From positions 124,001 through 188,000 of the forward strand of contig CANOFW010000001.1 in NCBI GenBank assembly GCA_947565425.1: a stretch of DNA of 64,000 nucleotides. The letters are read 5' to 3'. The notes under the pieces were generated by a model, which was not told the origin of the DNA, ran no database searches, and saw nothing but the letters and a program-made list of their open reading frames with translations. The translations under genes and the position numbers were made by a program. This DNA is from an uncultured Lachnospiraceae bacterium (GTDB taxonomy: Bacteria > Bacillota > Clostridia > Lachnospirales > Lachnospiraceae). Shown here piece after piece: positions 44,321-53,598 of this stretch; position 1 is the stretch's first letter; every line of letters begins with the position of its first letter.

Positions 44321-45119
44321 ATTTATCAATTACTTCCGCCACAGCGCCATGCGAACTGTCATGGCTGGTAATATAATCTGCCGCTTCTTTTATTTCCGGG
44401 TGGCTGTTCTTCACTGCCACCCCCACATGCGCTGCCTGTATCATAGGAATATCGTTGCGCTCGTCTCCAACCGCTACCGTATGTTCCGGCAGAACCCCTA
44501 AAAACCGGGTAATATAAGCGACCGCACTTCCCTTATCTGTATCTTTGGGGCAGATTTCCAGATACTCATTGCGCGAAAAGAAACTATTGGTATGCTCCTG
44601 GAATCTTTCGTGACTTTTTTGGAATTCCTGCAATTTTCCCTGCCCCTGCAAATCAATCATCAAAATCTTATTCGGCTCCGTCTGCAATCTACTGTAGATA
44701 TCGGGAACCAACTGATATTCCATCTTGACCTTGCTGAGATAAAAATCAAGCTCCGGGCTGTGCTTCTCTGTCAAGATAATATCCGACTGGTAGCTATGTA
44801 CATAAATTCCTGCTTTATGCGCCTCATCAATAATCTCTTTTGCCATAAATAATGGAATTGTGCGCTGGGCAAGCACTCTTTGCGCCGCACAGTCATAGAT
44901 AACCGCCCCATTAAACGCCGCCATGTAACAGCCTGGCATCGTAAGCCCCAGTTCTCTGACAACAATTTTGCCCGTCGCCGTCGGCCGCCCGGTCGTAATT
45001 ACAAAATAATGCCCCTGTTCCAGCATCTTTTTGATCTTCTCCCGGTTTTCCTGACAAATAGCCTTATCTTCATCCAATAGTGTATCATCTAAATCCGTAA
45101 ACAGGATTTTGCTTGTCAT
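44307..45119 (-). CDS. HAD-family phosphatase (Cof-like)
   Basis: 270 residues from the ATG at 45119 behind AAGGAGG. HAD motifs: nucleophile in FTDLDDTLLD, motif II ITTGRPTA, motif III Lys, and motif IV VAVGDERNDIPMI. The C2-type cap places it with sugar- or nucleotide-phosphate phosphatases of the Cof group; substrate unknown. It is the last gene of the pheA-ppx-ppk run, 14 bp after ppk. Confidence 0.9.
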   Translation of the reverse strand: MTSKILFTDLDDTLLDEDKAICQENREKIKKMLEQGHYFVITTGRPTATGKIVVRELGLTMPGCYMAAFNGAVIYDCAAQRVLAQRTIPLFMAKEIIDEAHKAGIYVHSYQSDIILTEKHSPELDFYLSKVKMEYQLVPDIYSRLQTEPNKILMIDLQGQGKLQEFQKSHERFQEHTNSFFSRNEYLEICPKDTDKGSAVAYITRFLGVLPEHTVAVGDERNDIPMIQAAHVGVAVKNSHPEIKEAADYITSHDSSHGAVAEVIDKFILA

Positions 45120-45133
45120 AATGTCCTCCTTAC

Positions 45134-47266
45134 TCAATCCACAGGCTCTGCCGGAATGAATACCCTCTCCTGGTACACATTTGCCTTCTTGGGCACGGCA
45201 AGTTTTGCTTCCTCGCAAAACTGCTGCTGTGAATTTATCAGCCTCTTCCCTCGTTTATCAATCTTTTCATATTTTCCACCCGGCTGTAAAATATTAGCCT
45301 TCGTATTATCCGCGAGCTGTGTCTCCAGGACATGGCGTACGGCATCCATCAACTTCTCATCCTCCACCGGGAACATAATTTCCACCCGTCGATCAAGATT
45401 TCTGGGCATCCAGTCCGCGCTTCCCATATAGATTTCTTCCTGCCCGTCATTGTGGAACCAGAAAATACGGCTATGCTCTAAGAAATTGCCGACGATAGAA
45501 CATACCGTAATATTTTCGCTAATTCCCGGAATCCCTGTCTTGAGACAGCAGATGCCACGCACAACTAGTTCAATCTTCACCCCCGCTGCGGATGCTTCAT
45601 ACAATGCCGCAATAATATCTCGGTCACAGAGAGAATTCATCTTGGCCTTGATGAATGCCTGTTTTCCAGATTGGGCATGTTTGATCTCCCGCCGAATCAG
45701 CTTGAGAAAACGCTTGCGTAACCAAATAGGCGCTACTACCAGCTTATTCCAGGTAAGGGGTTCGGAATAGCCAGAGAGCATGTTAAATACTGCCGTAGCA
45801 TCTTCACCAATCGCTTCGGAACAAGTAAACATCCCGAGGTCCGTATACAGTTTTGCCGTAGAATCATTATAATTACCTGTCCCAAGATGCACATATCTGC
45901 GGATTCCATCTTCCTCCCTGCGCACCACCAGCGCAATCTTGCTATGCGTCTTGAGCCCTACCAGTCCATAGATAACATGGCAGCCTGCCTTTTCCAGTTT
46001 CTTTGCCCATACAATATTATTCTCTTCATCAAAACGCGCTTTCAATTCCACGAGCACAGATACTTGTTTGCCGTTCTCGGCTGCCTGCGCCAACGAAGCG
46101 ATAATCGGAGAATTGCCGCTGACACGGTACAAGGTCTGCTTAATCGCCAGCACATCCGGATCTTTGGACGCCTGACGGATAAAGTCAACCACCGGATCAA
46201 AAGTCTGGTAAGGGTGGTGCAGCAATATATCGCCTTTGCGAATCTGAGCAAAGATATCGCTCCCCGGAGCAATCTGCGGAACCTGCTGCGGTTTATATGG
46301 CGGATAGCGCAGTTCATCCCCATCCTCAATCCCATACATTTTCATCAAAAATGTCAAATCCAAGGGGCCGCTGATTTTATAAATATCTTCCTGTGCAATA
46401 TGTAAATCCTCTTTTAAAATCGCCAACAGCCGCTTATCCACCTTCTCTTCTACCTCTAAGCGAATGACCTCGCCCCACTGACGTCTTTTTAACTGTTTTT
46501 GAATTTCCTGAAGCAAGTCTTCTGCCTCATCTTCATCAATGCTTAAATCTGCATTACGCATAATTCGGTAGGGATAAGCACAGAGCACATCATAATTCAA
46601 GAATAACTGCTGGATATTGCGCTCAATAATCTGCTCCAACAGTAGAAACGTCTTAACGCCTTCCTCACTTGACGGTATTCTTACTATCCTTGGAAGCACC
46701 GAAGGCACCTGGACAGTGGCAAACTCTGTCTCACCCTTCTTGTCTTCTTTTTTTGTCAAAAGCGCGGCAATATTCAGCGATTTATTACGAATTAGCGGAA
46801 ATGGGCGGGAAGCATCCACTGCCATCGGCGTAAGCACCGGATAGACATTATCGTGAAAATAATGATCTACAAACTCCGCCTGTTTGGACGTCAGATCCTC
46901 ATGAGCGGCAATAATCTCAATCCCATGCTGGTGAAGGAGCGGCAAAAGGGAGCGGTTATACGTAGAATATTGCAGTTCTACCAAGGCATGCGTATCCTTG
47001 TTTATCGCATCTAATTGTTCCTGTGCCGTCATGCCCGCAATATCTTTCTTCTTATAGCCTGCATGCACCATATCTTTCAAAGACGCCACACGCACCATAA
47101 AGAATTCGTCCAAATTGGAGGATGTGATACTGACGAATTTTAATCGCTCCAACAGAGGAATTGTCTTATCTCTGGCTTCATTCAAAACACGCTGGTTAAA
47201 TTTCAGCCAGCTCAGCTCCCGATTTTCATAATACTCCGAATTGAGGAAATCTTTTTCTTTTTCCAT
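45134..47266 (-). CDS. ppk: Polyphosphate kinase 1
   Basis: 710 residues, full length. N-terminal domain with NRELSWLKFNQRVL; head domain with YPVLTPMAVD; catalytic C1/C2 domains with HHPYQTFDPVVDFI, KQTLYRVSG, ELKARFDEENNI, the phospho-histidine in KTHSKIALVVRR, HLGTGNYND and a second site LEHSRIFWFHN. It polymerises ATP gamma-phosphate into polyphosphate, or runs in reverse. The ATG follows AGGAGG. It lies with ppx upstream, giving a make-and-break pair in one operon. Confidence 0.97.
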   Translation of the reverse strand: MEKEKDFLNSEYYENRELSWLKFNQRVLNEARDKTIPLLERLKFVSITSSNLDEFFMVRVASLKDMVHAGYKKKDIAGMTAQEQLDAINKDTHALVELQYSTYNRSLLPLLHQHGIEIIAAHEDLTSKQAEFVDHYFHDNVYPVLTPMAVDASRPFPLIRNKSLNIAALLTKKEDKKGETEFATVQVPSVLPRIVRIPSSEEGVKTFLLLEQIIERNIQQLFLNYDVLCAYPYRIMRNADLSIDEDEAEDLLQEIQKQLKRRQWGEVIRLEVEEKVDKRLLAILKEDLHIAQEDIYKISGPLDLTFLMKMYGIEDGDELRYPPYKPQQVPQIAPGSDIFAQIRKGDILLHHPYQTFDPVVDFIRQASKDPDVLAIKQTLYRVSGNSPIIASLAQAAENGKQVSVLVELKARFDEENNIVWAKKLEKAGCHVIYGLVGLKTHSKIALVVRREEDGIRRYVHLGTGNYNDSTAKLYTDLGMFTCSEAIGEDATAVFNMLSGYSEPLTWNKLVVAPIWLRKRFLKLIRREIKHAQSGKQAFIKAKMNSLCDRDIIAALYEASAAGVKIELVVRGICCLKTGIPGISENITVCSIVGNFLEHSRIFWFHNDGQEEIYMGSADWMPRNLDRRVEIMFPVEDEKLMDAVRHVLETQLADNTKANILQPGGKYEKIDKRGKRLINSQQQFCEEAKLAVPKKANVYQERVFIPAEPVD

Positions 47267-47335
47267 ATGCTGCCTCCTTGCAATATTTTCTTCTCTATCC
47301 TCTCAGGTTACCCTCTGCTGACACGCAGACGTAAC

Positions 47336-48868
47336 TTAAAACACTCTCTTCTCTTTAATCTTAGGCATGATACTGAATACCTCCTCAAACGACTCCGCAT
47401 AGGAGGAAAACAATCCCTTCTCCAGCACCGTATTTTCCTTCGTTTCAATCGTGATAATCAATTCTTTCCCTTTTAATGATGCCCGGATATTTTCAAATTT
47501 TTGCTTATGGCTGCGGTCCATTGCATTAGCTATCTTTAAGATTGCCGTGAGCTTAGATACAATGACATAGCTGTCTTTGTCCATCTTATCACGCAAACTC
47601 TCATATGGCGGCCTGGGCAGCGAATTGTATTTTACAGTACTTGCCACAATCTCTCGCTCAATATCTTTAAGCCCGATAATCTCTGAAGCCATGATAATCT
47701 GATAAGAACACACAAACTGGTTCGTCAGGCTGACATACCGCCCGCAATCATGAAGAATGGACGCTACCTGTAACAGCAGGCGTTCTCTTTTGCTCATGCC
47801 ATGCACCTTCTTCATGGCGTCAAAAATCACCGTACTTGTAGACAACACCGACTCCGTATGGCCGGAATAACTCTGATAACGTTCGGCAAGGTTTTTAGAA
47901 GCCGCCAGTACATCCTTATCGAGATCATGCAGAAAACGAATCATATGGTTCTTCTGCGCATAATCGCAGACAATTCCATCACCGATGCTGACTCCGGGCA
48001 CCCACACAAAGTCCGCGTTCATTTCCTCTGTCAGACGCTTATACAAGACAACAGAAGGCAAGATTAAAGGGTCGTTCTCATTGACAAGATTCAATTCAAT
48101 GGCAATCTCTTTCGGCGATTTCTTGTGCCATTTATTCAGCAACTTTAAGAAACGTTCCGTCTCGATTGTGCCGTCCTCCTTCTTCTTGGAGAACCCTTTC
48201 ACCATTTCGCCGATATAATCCCCCATGAGTATCACATACTGTATGTCTTTTCCCTCCAAATACAAGCGTTTAAAGATTTCCAGCTCCTTATCAATCAGCT
48301 CCTGAATCTGTGTCTCATAATGGGAAACCATATTGCGTATTTTGGATAATTTCTCCCAGATACGCATAATTCCCAGGTCGATGCGCTGGGTCGTCACAGC
48401 CGTCCCTTTCTGGAACAGTGTAATCTGCATACTTCCGCCGCCCACATCTACCACAACGGCTCCCTGCCCAATCATCTTCTCAAATTCCGGGGACGCTGCC
48501 AGAGATTCATAGCTCAAAAAACGTAATTGAGAATTACTAACCACAGTGACTTCTATTTCGGTGCGTATACGGATCTGGTCTAAAATAAACAGCCCATTAC
48601 TCACCGTACGCAGCATATTCCCCGCATATGCCTTATATGTATCCACCTTATAGCCATCCATAATGGAATGGAATTCTTTGAGCACCTGGCAGAGATCTTC
48701 CACCAGCTCATAGCCAATCACACCCTTACTATAGGCATCCAGCCCCAACTCCAGACGGCTGCGCACATAGTCTATAAGCCGAATTTTTCTGCCCGGGCGA
48801 ATCTCAAACACCTTCATGCTCACTTCATAGGAGCCGATATAAATTGCTGCAAATGTCGTAATTTTCAT
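47336..48868 (-). CDS. ppx: Exopolyphosphatase/GppA family with HD domain
   Basis: 510 residues from the ATG at 48868, behind GGAAGGTGG. An actin-like ASKHA fold (1-300) contains IYIGSYEVSMKVFE and VDVGGGSMQITLFQKG; a C-terminal HD-type helical domain (about 320-500) has SILHDCGRYVSLTNQF. It should remove terminal phosphates from polyphosphate and possibly pppGpp. The usual DxGS in the first motif is YIGS here, which could affect activity. It is coupled with ppk in one operon. Confidence 0.88.
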   Translation of the reverse strand: MKITTFAAIYIGSYEVSMKVFEIRPGRKIRLIDYVRSRLELGLDAYSKGVIGYELVEDLCQVLKEFHSIMDGYKVDTYKAYAGNMLRTVSNGLFILDQIRIRTEIEVTVVSNSQLRFLSYESLAASPEFEKMIGQGAVVVDVGGGSMQITLFQKGTAVTTQRIDLGIMRIWEKLSKIRNMVSHYETQIQELIDKELEIFKRLYLEGKDIQYVILMGDYIGEMVKGFSKKKEDGTIETERFLKLLNKWHKKSPKEIAIELNLVNENDPLILPSVVLYKRLTEEMNADFVWVPGVSIGDGIVCDYAQKNHMIRFLHDLDKDVLAASKNLAERYQSYSGHTESVLSTSTVIFDAMKKVHGMSKRERLLLQVASILHDCGRYVSLTNQFVCSYQIIMASEIIGLKDIEREIVASTVKYNSLPRPPYESLRDKMDKDSYVIVSKLTAILKIANAMDRSHKQKFENIRASLKGKELIITIETKENTVLEKGLFSSYAESFEEVFSIMPKIKEKRVF

Positions 48869-48902
48869 TCTTCCACCTTCCCGCTTGTTTGTACCCCACA
48901 AC

Positions 48903-50210
48903 TTACTGTGAAGTATGTAAATCCTTTCCCAGCAAATAATTGATAAATTGCTGCGCCGTCCTCCCAGAACGCCCGCCATGATGCAATTCCCATCTGTCCG
49001 CCTCTAAATACAGCTCTTCTTCCCCTATCTGTATGTTATTTGCCTCCGCAAGATTTTTGACAATGTGATGGTATTCTTTCTTATCGGGAGCTCCAAAATA
49101 TATGGTTACTCCGAATCTTGCCACCAGAGACAATTTCTCCTGTACGGTATCGTTCGTATGCAGCTCGTCATCGCGCTCCTGCTTGTCGCTGAACTTCTCG
49201 CGCACCAGATGCCTGCGGTTGGACGTCGCATAAATCAGCACATTATCCGGCTTTTTTTCCAATCCTCCCTCAATGACAGCTTTCAGATACTTATACTCAA
49301 TCTCAAATTCCTCAAAAGAAAGGTCATCCATATATATGATAAATTTATAATTGCGATTCTTAATTTGGGAAATTACAGAATTTAGATCTTGGAACTGGTG
49401 CTTATACACCTCTATCATACGTAGTCCCTCATCGTAATACTGGTTGATGATGGCTTTGATACTGGAAGATTTACCAGTTCCGGCATCGCCGAACAATAGA
49501 CAATTGTTCGCCTGCTTGCCTCGCACAAATGCCTGCGTGTTATCAATCAATTTCTGTTTGGCAAGTTCATACCCTACCAAATCCGTAAGATGCACATGGG
49601 CAATGTTGGTAATCGGCACAATCCTAGCCCCTTGTCCCTCATGCTCAATGCGAAACGCTTTATGCAATCCCAGCTTGCCCACGCCAAATTCCCGATAAAA
49701 TTCCGTGACTTCTTCCTGAAACTGTGCAACTGTTTGGGCCTGTTCTAACTGGACGCTCAAACGACAGATACGATCGCGGATTCTACGGTTGAATACCTTC
49801 CCACTCTGTTCCGAGCGGCGATAATTCCCAAGCAGCCGCAGTTTTGGTATCTTCAAACTCTCAATTAGTTTCTCAAACTCATAGCCAAAAAGCTCCTTAA
49901 AAATTGCAAAATCATGTTCCGCCAGTTCGTTGATGCTGCCGGTAATCCTGCCTTTGATTTCACATGCCGTACTGTAAGCATTCTCGTTGTTCACCATCAG
50001 ATACGTCAGATAATTATGCCATAAGTTCCCCTCAAACCCATGGCTTGCCGAGAGCTCAATAAGGTCGTGAAAGCTCTCATAACATAAAGCCCTGACATCT
50101 TCACGGTTATAATACTCACTCTCATAGTGTTCCATAATCCAGGTCATATTCTCAAAAATATGCCCCTGTTCCAAATCACGGTACAATATCATATTTGCTG
50201 CATTACTCAT
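48903..50210 (-). CDS. AAA+ ATPase, DUF815 family
   Basis: 435 residues from the ATG at 50210 (MSNAANMIL). A helical N-terminal part (1-215) is followed by an AAA+ module with Walker A LLFGDAGTGKSSSIK and Walker B FIIYMDDLSFEEFE, sensor region IYATSNRRHLVREKF and a lid near the C-terminus (GGRSGRTAQQFINYLLG). The family is widespread but lacks a firm function. It lies between pheA and ppx on the same strand, with gaps of 16 and 34 bp. Confidence 0.9.
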   Translation of the reverse strand: MSNAANMILYRDLEQGHIFENMTWIMEHYESEYYNREDVRALCYESFHDLIELSASHGFEGNLWHNYLTYLMVNNENAYSTACEIKGRITGSINELAEHDFAIFKELFGYEFEKLIESLKIPKLRLLGNYRRSEQSGKVFNRRIRDRICRLSVQLEQAQTVAQFQEEVTEFYREFGVGKLGLHKAFRIEHEGQGARIVPITNIAHVHLTDLVGYELAKQKLIDNTQAFVRGKQANNCLLFGDAGTGKSSSIKAIINQYYDEGLRMIEVYKHQFQDLNSVISQIKNRNYKFIIYMDDLSFEEFEIEYKYLKAVIEGGLEKKPDNVLIYATSNRRHLVREKFSDKQERDDELHTNDTVQEKLSLVARFGVTIYFGAPDKKEYHHIVKNLAEANNIQIGEEELYLEADRWELHHGGRSGRTAQQFINYLLGKDLHTSQ

Positions 50211-50226
50211 CTGCCAAAACCTCACT

Positions 50227-51354
50227 TTAATAATTTCCCAGGACCTTCATGGAAAGGGATTCTTCCAGCAGTCCTTGCAGAGCGTTCTGCATGGCCTCAT
50301 CCCTGAGATTTCCTTCCAAATCCACAAAAAAGCGGTATTCAAAGCTCTTGTCCTTGATGGGCCGCGATTCAATCTTAACCATGTTCAGTCCGTTAAACAT
50401 GAAGTGCGAAAGCATACGATACAAGGAACCGCTCTCATGAGCCGCCTCAAAACAAATACTGACCTTATTGGCAGCTTTTGTTTTGATTCTCTCCCCGCCC
50501 ACAATGATAAAACGCGTGCTGTTCTCCTCGCTGTAATTGATATTGTTCTTTAAAATCTTCAGTCCATAAAGACCGGCTGTCACTTCGCTGGCAATCGCCG
50601 CCTGATCTTTCTTTTGTTCCTTCACTACTTGTTTGGCGGCAATCGCCGTGTTTTTTACAGAAATCCGCTCCCACTCGCTATGCTCGTCTAAAAAATCGAC
50701 GCTTTGCATCAATGCCTGCGGGTGTGAATAAACTGTCTTAATATCGGAAATCTCTGCTTCCGGGAGTCCCAATAGCGCATGTTCAATCTTAATGGTCTGT
50801 TCTGCCACAATATAATTGTCATATTCCAGCATTAAATCAAAATTCTCTCCCACAATTCCCGCAGAGGAATTTTCAATAGGAAGTACGGCGTAATCCGCCT
50901 CTCCTCTCTTGATTGCCTCCATCGCCTCCCGCCAGGTATCGACGTGATATCCTTCCGTCTCCTCCCCAAAGTATGCCTTCATAGCAAGCTGGCTATAGGC
51001 TCCTTGTGTGCCCTGATAGACAATGTTCCTTGTGTAAAAGGGAAGTTCCTCTACCTGCGTAAAACCGAAATCCTGCGCCTGTCCAAATTGGCGCAAAAGC
51101 TGATACTGGCGTTTCCTACTCATTGCCATAATCTGCTCAAACAGTTCTCCTACACCGTAACGATTTTCCTCTTTCGCCTGTTCCCTGACACACTTTAGCT
51201 TCTCACGCTCACGTTGTTTATCAAGCACCTGTTTGCCCACGGAAATTTTGTATTCCGCCACCTCCGTAGTACGCTGCATACGCTCCTCATACAAACGGAC
51301 AATCTTGCCGTCTATTTCATCTATCTCCTCACGAACTATCTGTAAATCTTTCAT
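50227..51354 (-). CDS. pheA: Bifunctional chorismate mutase / prephenate dehydratase
   Basis: 375 residues. Chorismate mutase domain (1-90: IVREEIDEIDGKIVRLYEER), prephenate dehydratase domain (about 108-285: YQGTQGAYSQLAM, PIENSSAGIVGENFDLM, NSTRFIIVGG) and a C-terminal ACT domain with the phenylalanine-binding ESRPIKDKSFEYRFFVD. It converts chorismate to phenylpyruvate, with Phe feedback through ACT. Phenylpyruvate is also a substrate type of the IorAB enzyme carried by the dacF element. Confidence 0.96.
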   Translation of the reverse strand: MKDLQIVREEIDEIDGKIVRLYEERMQRTTEVAEYKISVGKQVLDKQREREKLKCVREQAKEENRYGVGELFEQIMAMSRKRQYQLLRQFGQAQDFGFTQVEELPFYTRNIVYQGTQGAYSQLAMKAYFGEETEGYHVDTWREAMEAIKRGEADYAVLPIENSSAGIVGENFDLMLEYDNYIVAEQTIKIEHALLGLPEAEISDIKTVYSHPQALMQSVDFLDEHSEWERISVKNTAIAAKQVVKEQKKDQAAIASEVTAGLYGLKILKNNINYSEENSTRFIIVGGERIKTKAANKVSICFEAAHESGSLYRMLSHFMFNGLNMVKIESRPIKDKSFEYRFFVDLEGNLRDEAMQNALQGLLEESLSMKVLGNY

Positions 51355-51429
51355 CACATACTTCCCTTTCCTGCCCTATCGTCAATTGTCGGCTACTCTT
51401 CCGAATCCGCCTCATCCGCAAACAAGGTA

Positions 51430-52641
51430 CTAAATCGGCGGAATATAGATGTAATTGCAGCGAAAGACATCCGAACTCATACCATACTTATCAATTACAA
51501 TCACTGACAAGATATTATTTCCTTCCGGCGTCATAATGGGCTCCATATATTGTGAAGAATGCTCTGTGGGCGTTGTGCCATCCCAAGTGTAAAATGCCCG
51601 ACATCCTTCGGGTACCGATATCTTAATCTCTTGCGCTTCACTGAAACTGCCGCCGCTGGGCGACACCCAAGGCTTCCCGGGCTTTTGCATTTCCGCCTCA
51701 AATGTTCCTCTGATTTCATTACTATATAATTCATAGCTGTTTTTGGCAATCGCACGAATTTCTACGGCATTCCCGGGCTCAATTAAGATCGGTGTCTGAT
51801 ACTCCATTCCCTGTCTGGGATCTGAACCGTCCACCGTATAGTAAATACGATTTCCCTCCACCGTAAAAATCCCTACTGAAAATTCATTGATATATACGCC
51901 TTGTTCCGTGTCAAATTCCGGTTCAACTGGAAGATATTCTGAGAATAGTTCTAAAATATCCTCATTTTCAACCTCTTTGCTGAGCTTTTCAATCGCCTGA
52001 TAATCTTTCAGGCCATCATAAATATCGATCAGTTTTTGGTATGCCTCCCGGTTCTCTGAATGCTTACTGCACACCTGCTCTAATAACTCTGCCGCCTTGC
52101 GTTCCTCCCCGCGCAGCACATAGATATCTGCCAGAAGAAGCTTCGCTTCTAAGCTGTCTTCCTCTAATTCCAATGCATGCGCGGCGTAGTTCTCTGCCGC
52201 TCTGTAATCTTTCTCTTCCAGGCATATCCTTGCCTGATCCATCTGATAATCAAAAGAATTTGCTCTGCCATGATTCACCATCACTACCGTTACAACAATC
52301 AGTACAATCAGCAACACAATTGCCGCGACAGCGAAAATCAGACGTTTCTTAACCCTGCGTTTCTGTTTTGCGGACTTCCCTGCCTTCTCTGCCTGACTGC
52401 TCTTACTACTTCTTCCTCCCTGTTGCTCTTTCTTTTGAGAATGCTTTTCCTCTTTCTCCTCTCCCTGATGAATGTTTCTGACACTCTCCTGCCGAATTTT
52501 ATCTTCGCGTTCTTTTAACATAGCCCGGAGGAAATCATCTTCCAGCAAATTGTAATCGGATACAATCTGTGCTTCTTTCCCACAGACAGAGCAGTAAATA
52601 CATCCCACTTTCAGCTCCGCTCCACAATTAGCACACTTCAT
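51430..52641 (-). CDS. Zinc-ribbon / TPR membrane protein with chitobiase-like C-terminal repeats
   Basis: 403 residues. N-terminal zinc ribbon (CANCGAEL...CSVCGK), a charged Lys/Glu-rich linker, one membrane helix (about 102-123), then an extracellular part: TPR-like helices (about 130-225) and two CHB_HEX_C-type beta modules with IYYTVDGSDP and AFYTWDGTTPTEHSSQY. The layout recalls clostridial surface sensors. No enzymatic motif; function unknown. It starts 3 bp from the folD stop, so it is coexpressed with folate genes without an obvious functional link. Confidence 0.8.
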   Translation of the reverse strand: MKCANCGAELKVGCIYCSVCGKEAQIVSDYNLLEDDFLRAMLKEREDKIRQESVRNIHQGEEKEEKHSQKKEQQGGRSSKSSQAEKAGKSAKQKRRVKKRLIFAVAAIVLLIVLIVVTVVMVNHGRANSFDYQMDQARICLEEKDYRAAENYAAHALELEEDSLEAKLLLADIYVLRGEERKAAELLEQVCSKHSENREAYQKLIDIYDGLKDYQAIEKLSKEVENEDILELFSEYLPVEPEFDTEQGVYINEFSVGIFTVEGNRIYYTVDGSDPRQGMEYQTPILIEPGNAVEIRAIAKNSYELYSNEIRGTFEAEMQKPGKPWVSPSGGSFSEAQEIKISVPEGCRAFYTWDGTTPTEHSSQYMEPIMTPEGNNILSVIVIDKYGMSSDVFRCNYIYIPPI

Positions 52642-52643
52642 CC

Positions 52644-53486
52644 TTATCCCTCTTCTATACTTTGTACACAGTTATTCATCAGCATTGCAATCGTCATCGG
52701 CCCCACACCCCCGGGAACTGGGGTGATAGCTGAAGCAATTGGCTCCACTTCCGTATATATCACATCCCCGCAAAGCTTGTTGTTCTCATCGCGGTGAATG
52801 CCCACATCAATGACAACTGCACCCTCTTTGATGTACTCAGCGCCGATAAACTGCGGCTTTCCCATTGCCACAATCAGGATATCTGCCTGTCTGCACAATT
52901 CAGGCAAATTCCTAGTCTTCGAGTGTGTAACGGTTACTGTAGCATTTTCTCTGAGCATCAAAAGCGCCATTGGCTTACCCACAATATTGCTTCTGCCGAT
53001 AATCACGCAATGTTTTCCAGCAATCTCCACATCCGAGCGCTTTAGTAACTGAATAATGCCCGCCGGCGTACAAGATAAGAATCCCGGTTCCCCAATTGTC
53101 ATAGCCCCTACGCTCTGTGGATGAAAACCGTCTACATCTTTCTCCGGGCTGATTGCGCGAATCACCTTATCTTCGCTGATATGCTCCGGCAACGGAAGCT
53201 GCACCAGAATTCCCCTGACCTGCTCTTTGTCATTCAATTCCTCAATCAACAACAGTAACTCCTCCTCCGTTGTCTCCGTCGGCAATTCATATGCCAAAGA
53301 TTCAATGCCAATATAAGCGCAAGCGTTCTTCTTATTCCTTACATACACGCTAGACGCCGGATCTTCGCCCACTTGAATTACTGCAAGCGCTCCCGTCTTG
53401 CCCTGCTCTTTTAATTTCGCCACCTTCTCTTTCAGTTCATCCTTGATTTGCTGTGAAATCATTTTCCCATCTATTATCTTTGCCAT
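52644..53486 (-). CDS. folD: Methylenetetrahydrofolate dehydrogenase / methenyl-THF cyclohydrolase
   Basis: 280 residues. The active-site Lys region is SVYVRNKKNACAYIGIES; the dinucleotide-binding part is IIGRSNIVGKPMALLML; the C-terminal motif TPVPGGVGPMTIAMLM is complete. It interconverts methylene-THF and formyl-THF, in series with formate-THF ligase encoded just upstream. The ATG is preceded by GGAAGGAAGG. Confidence 0.97.
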   Translation of the reverse strand: MAKIIDGKMISQQIKDELKEKVAKLKEQGKTGALAVIQVGEDPASSVYVRNKKNACAYIGIESLAYELPTETTEEELLLLIEELNDKEQVRGILVQLPLPEHISEDKVIRAISPEKDVDGFHPQSVGAMTIGEPGFLSCTPAGIIQLLKRSDVEIAGKHCVIIGRSNIVGKPMALLMLRENATVTVTHSKTRNLPELCRQADILIVAMGKPQFIGAEYIKEGAVVIDVGIHRDENNKLCGDVIYTEVEPIASAITPVPGGVGPMTIAMLMNNCVQSIEEG

Positions 53487-53598
53487 GGCCTTCCTTCCTT
53501 TCCTTTATCCACGCTGCACCTTTGTTTGCCTTACAGCAAACCGCTGTATTGCCAATCATGCTTTATACCCTTCAACCGCTTTGCTGCCTCTGCCTGCC

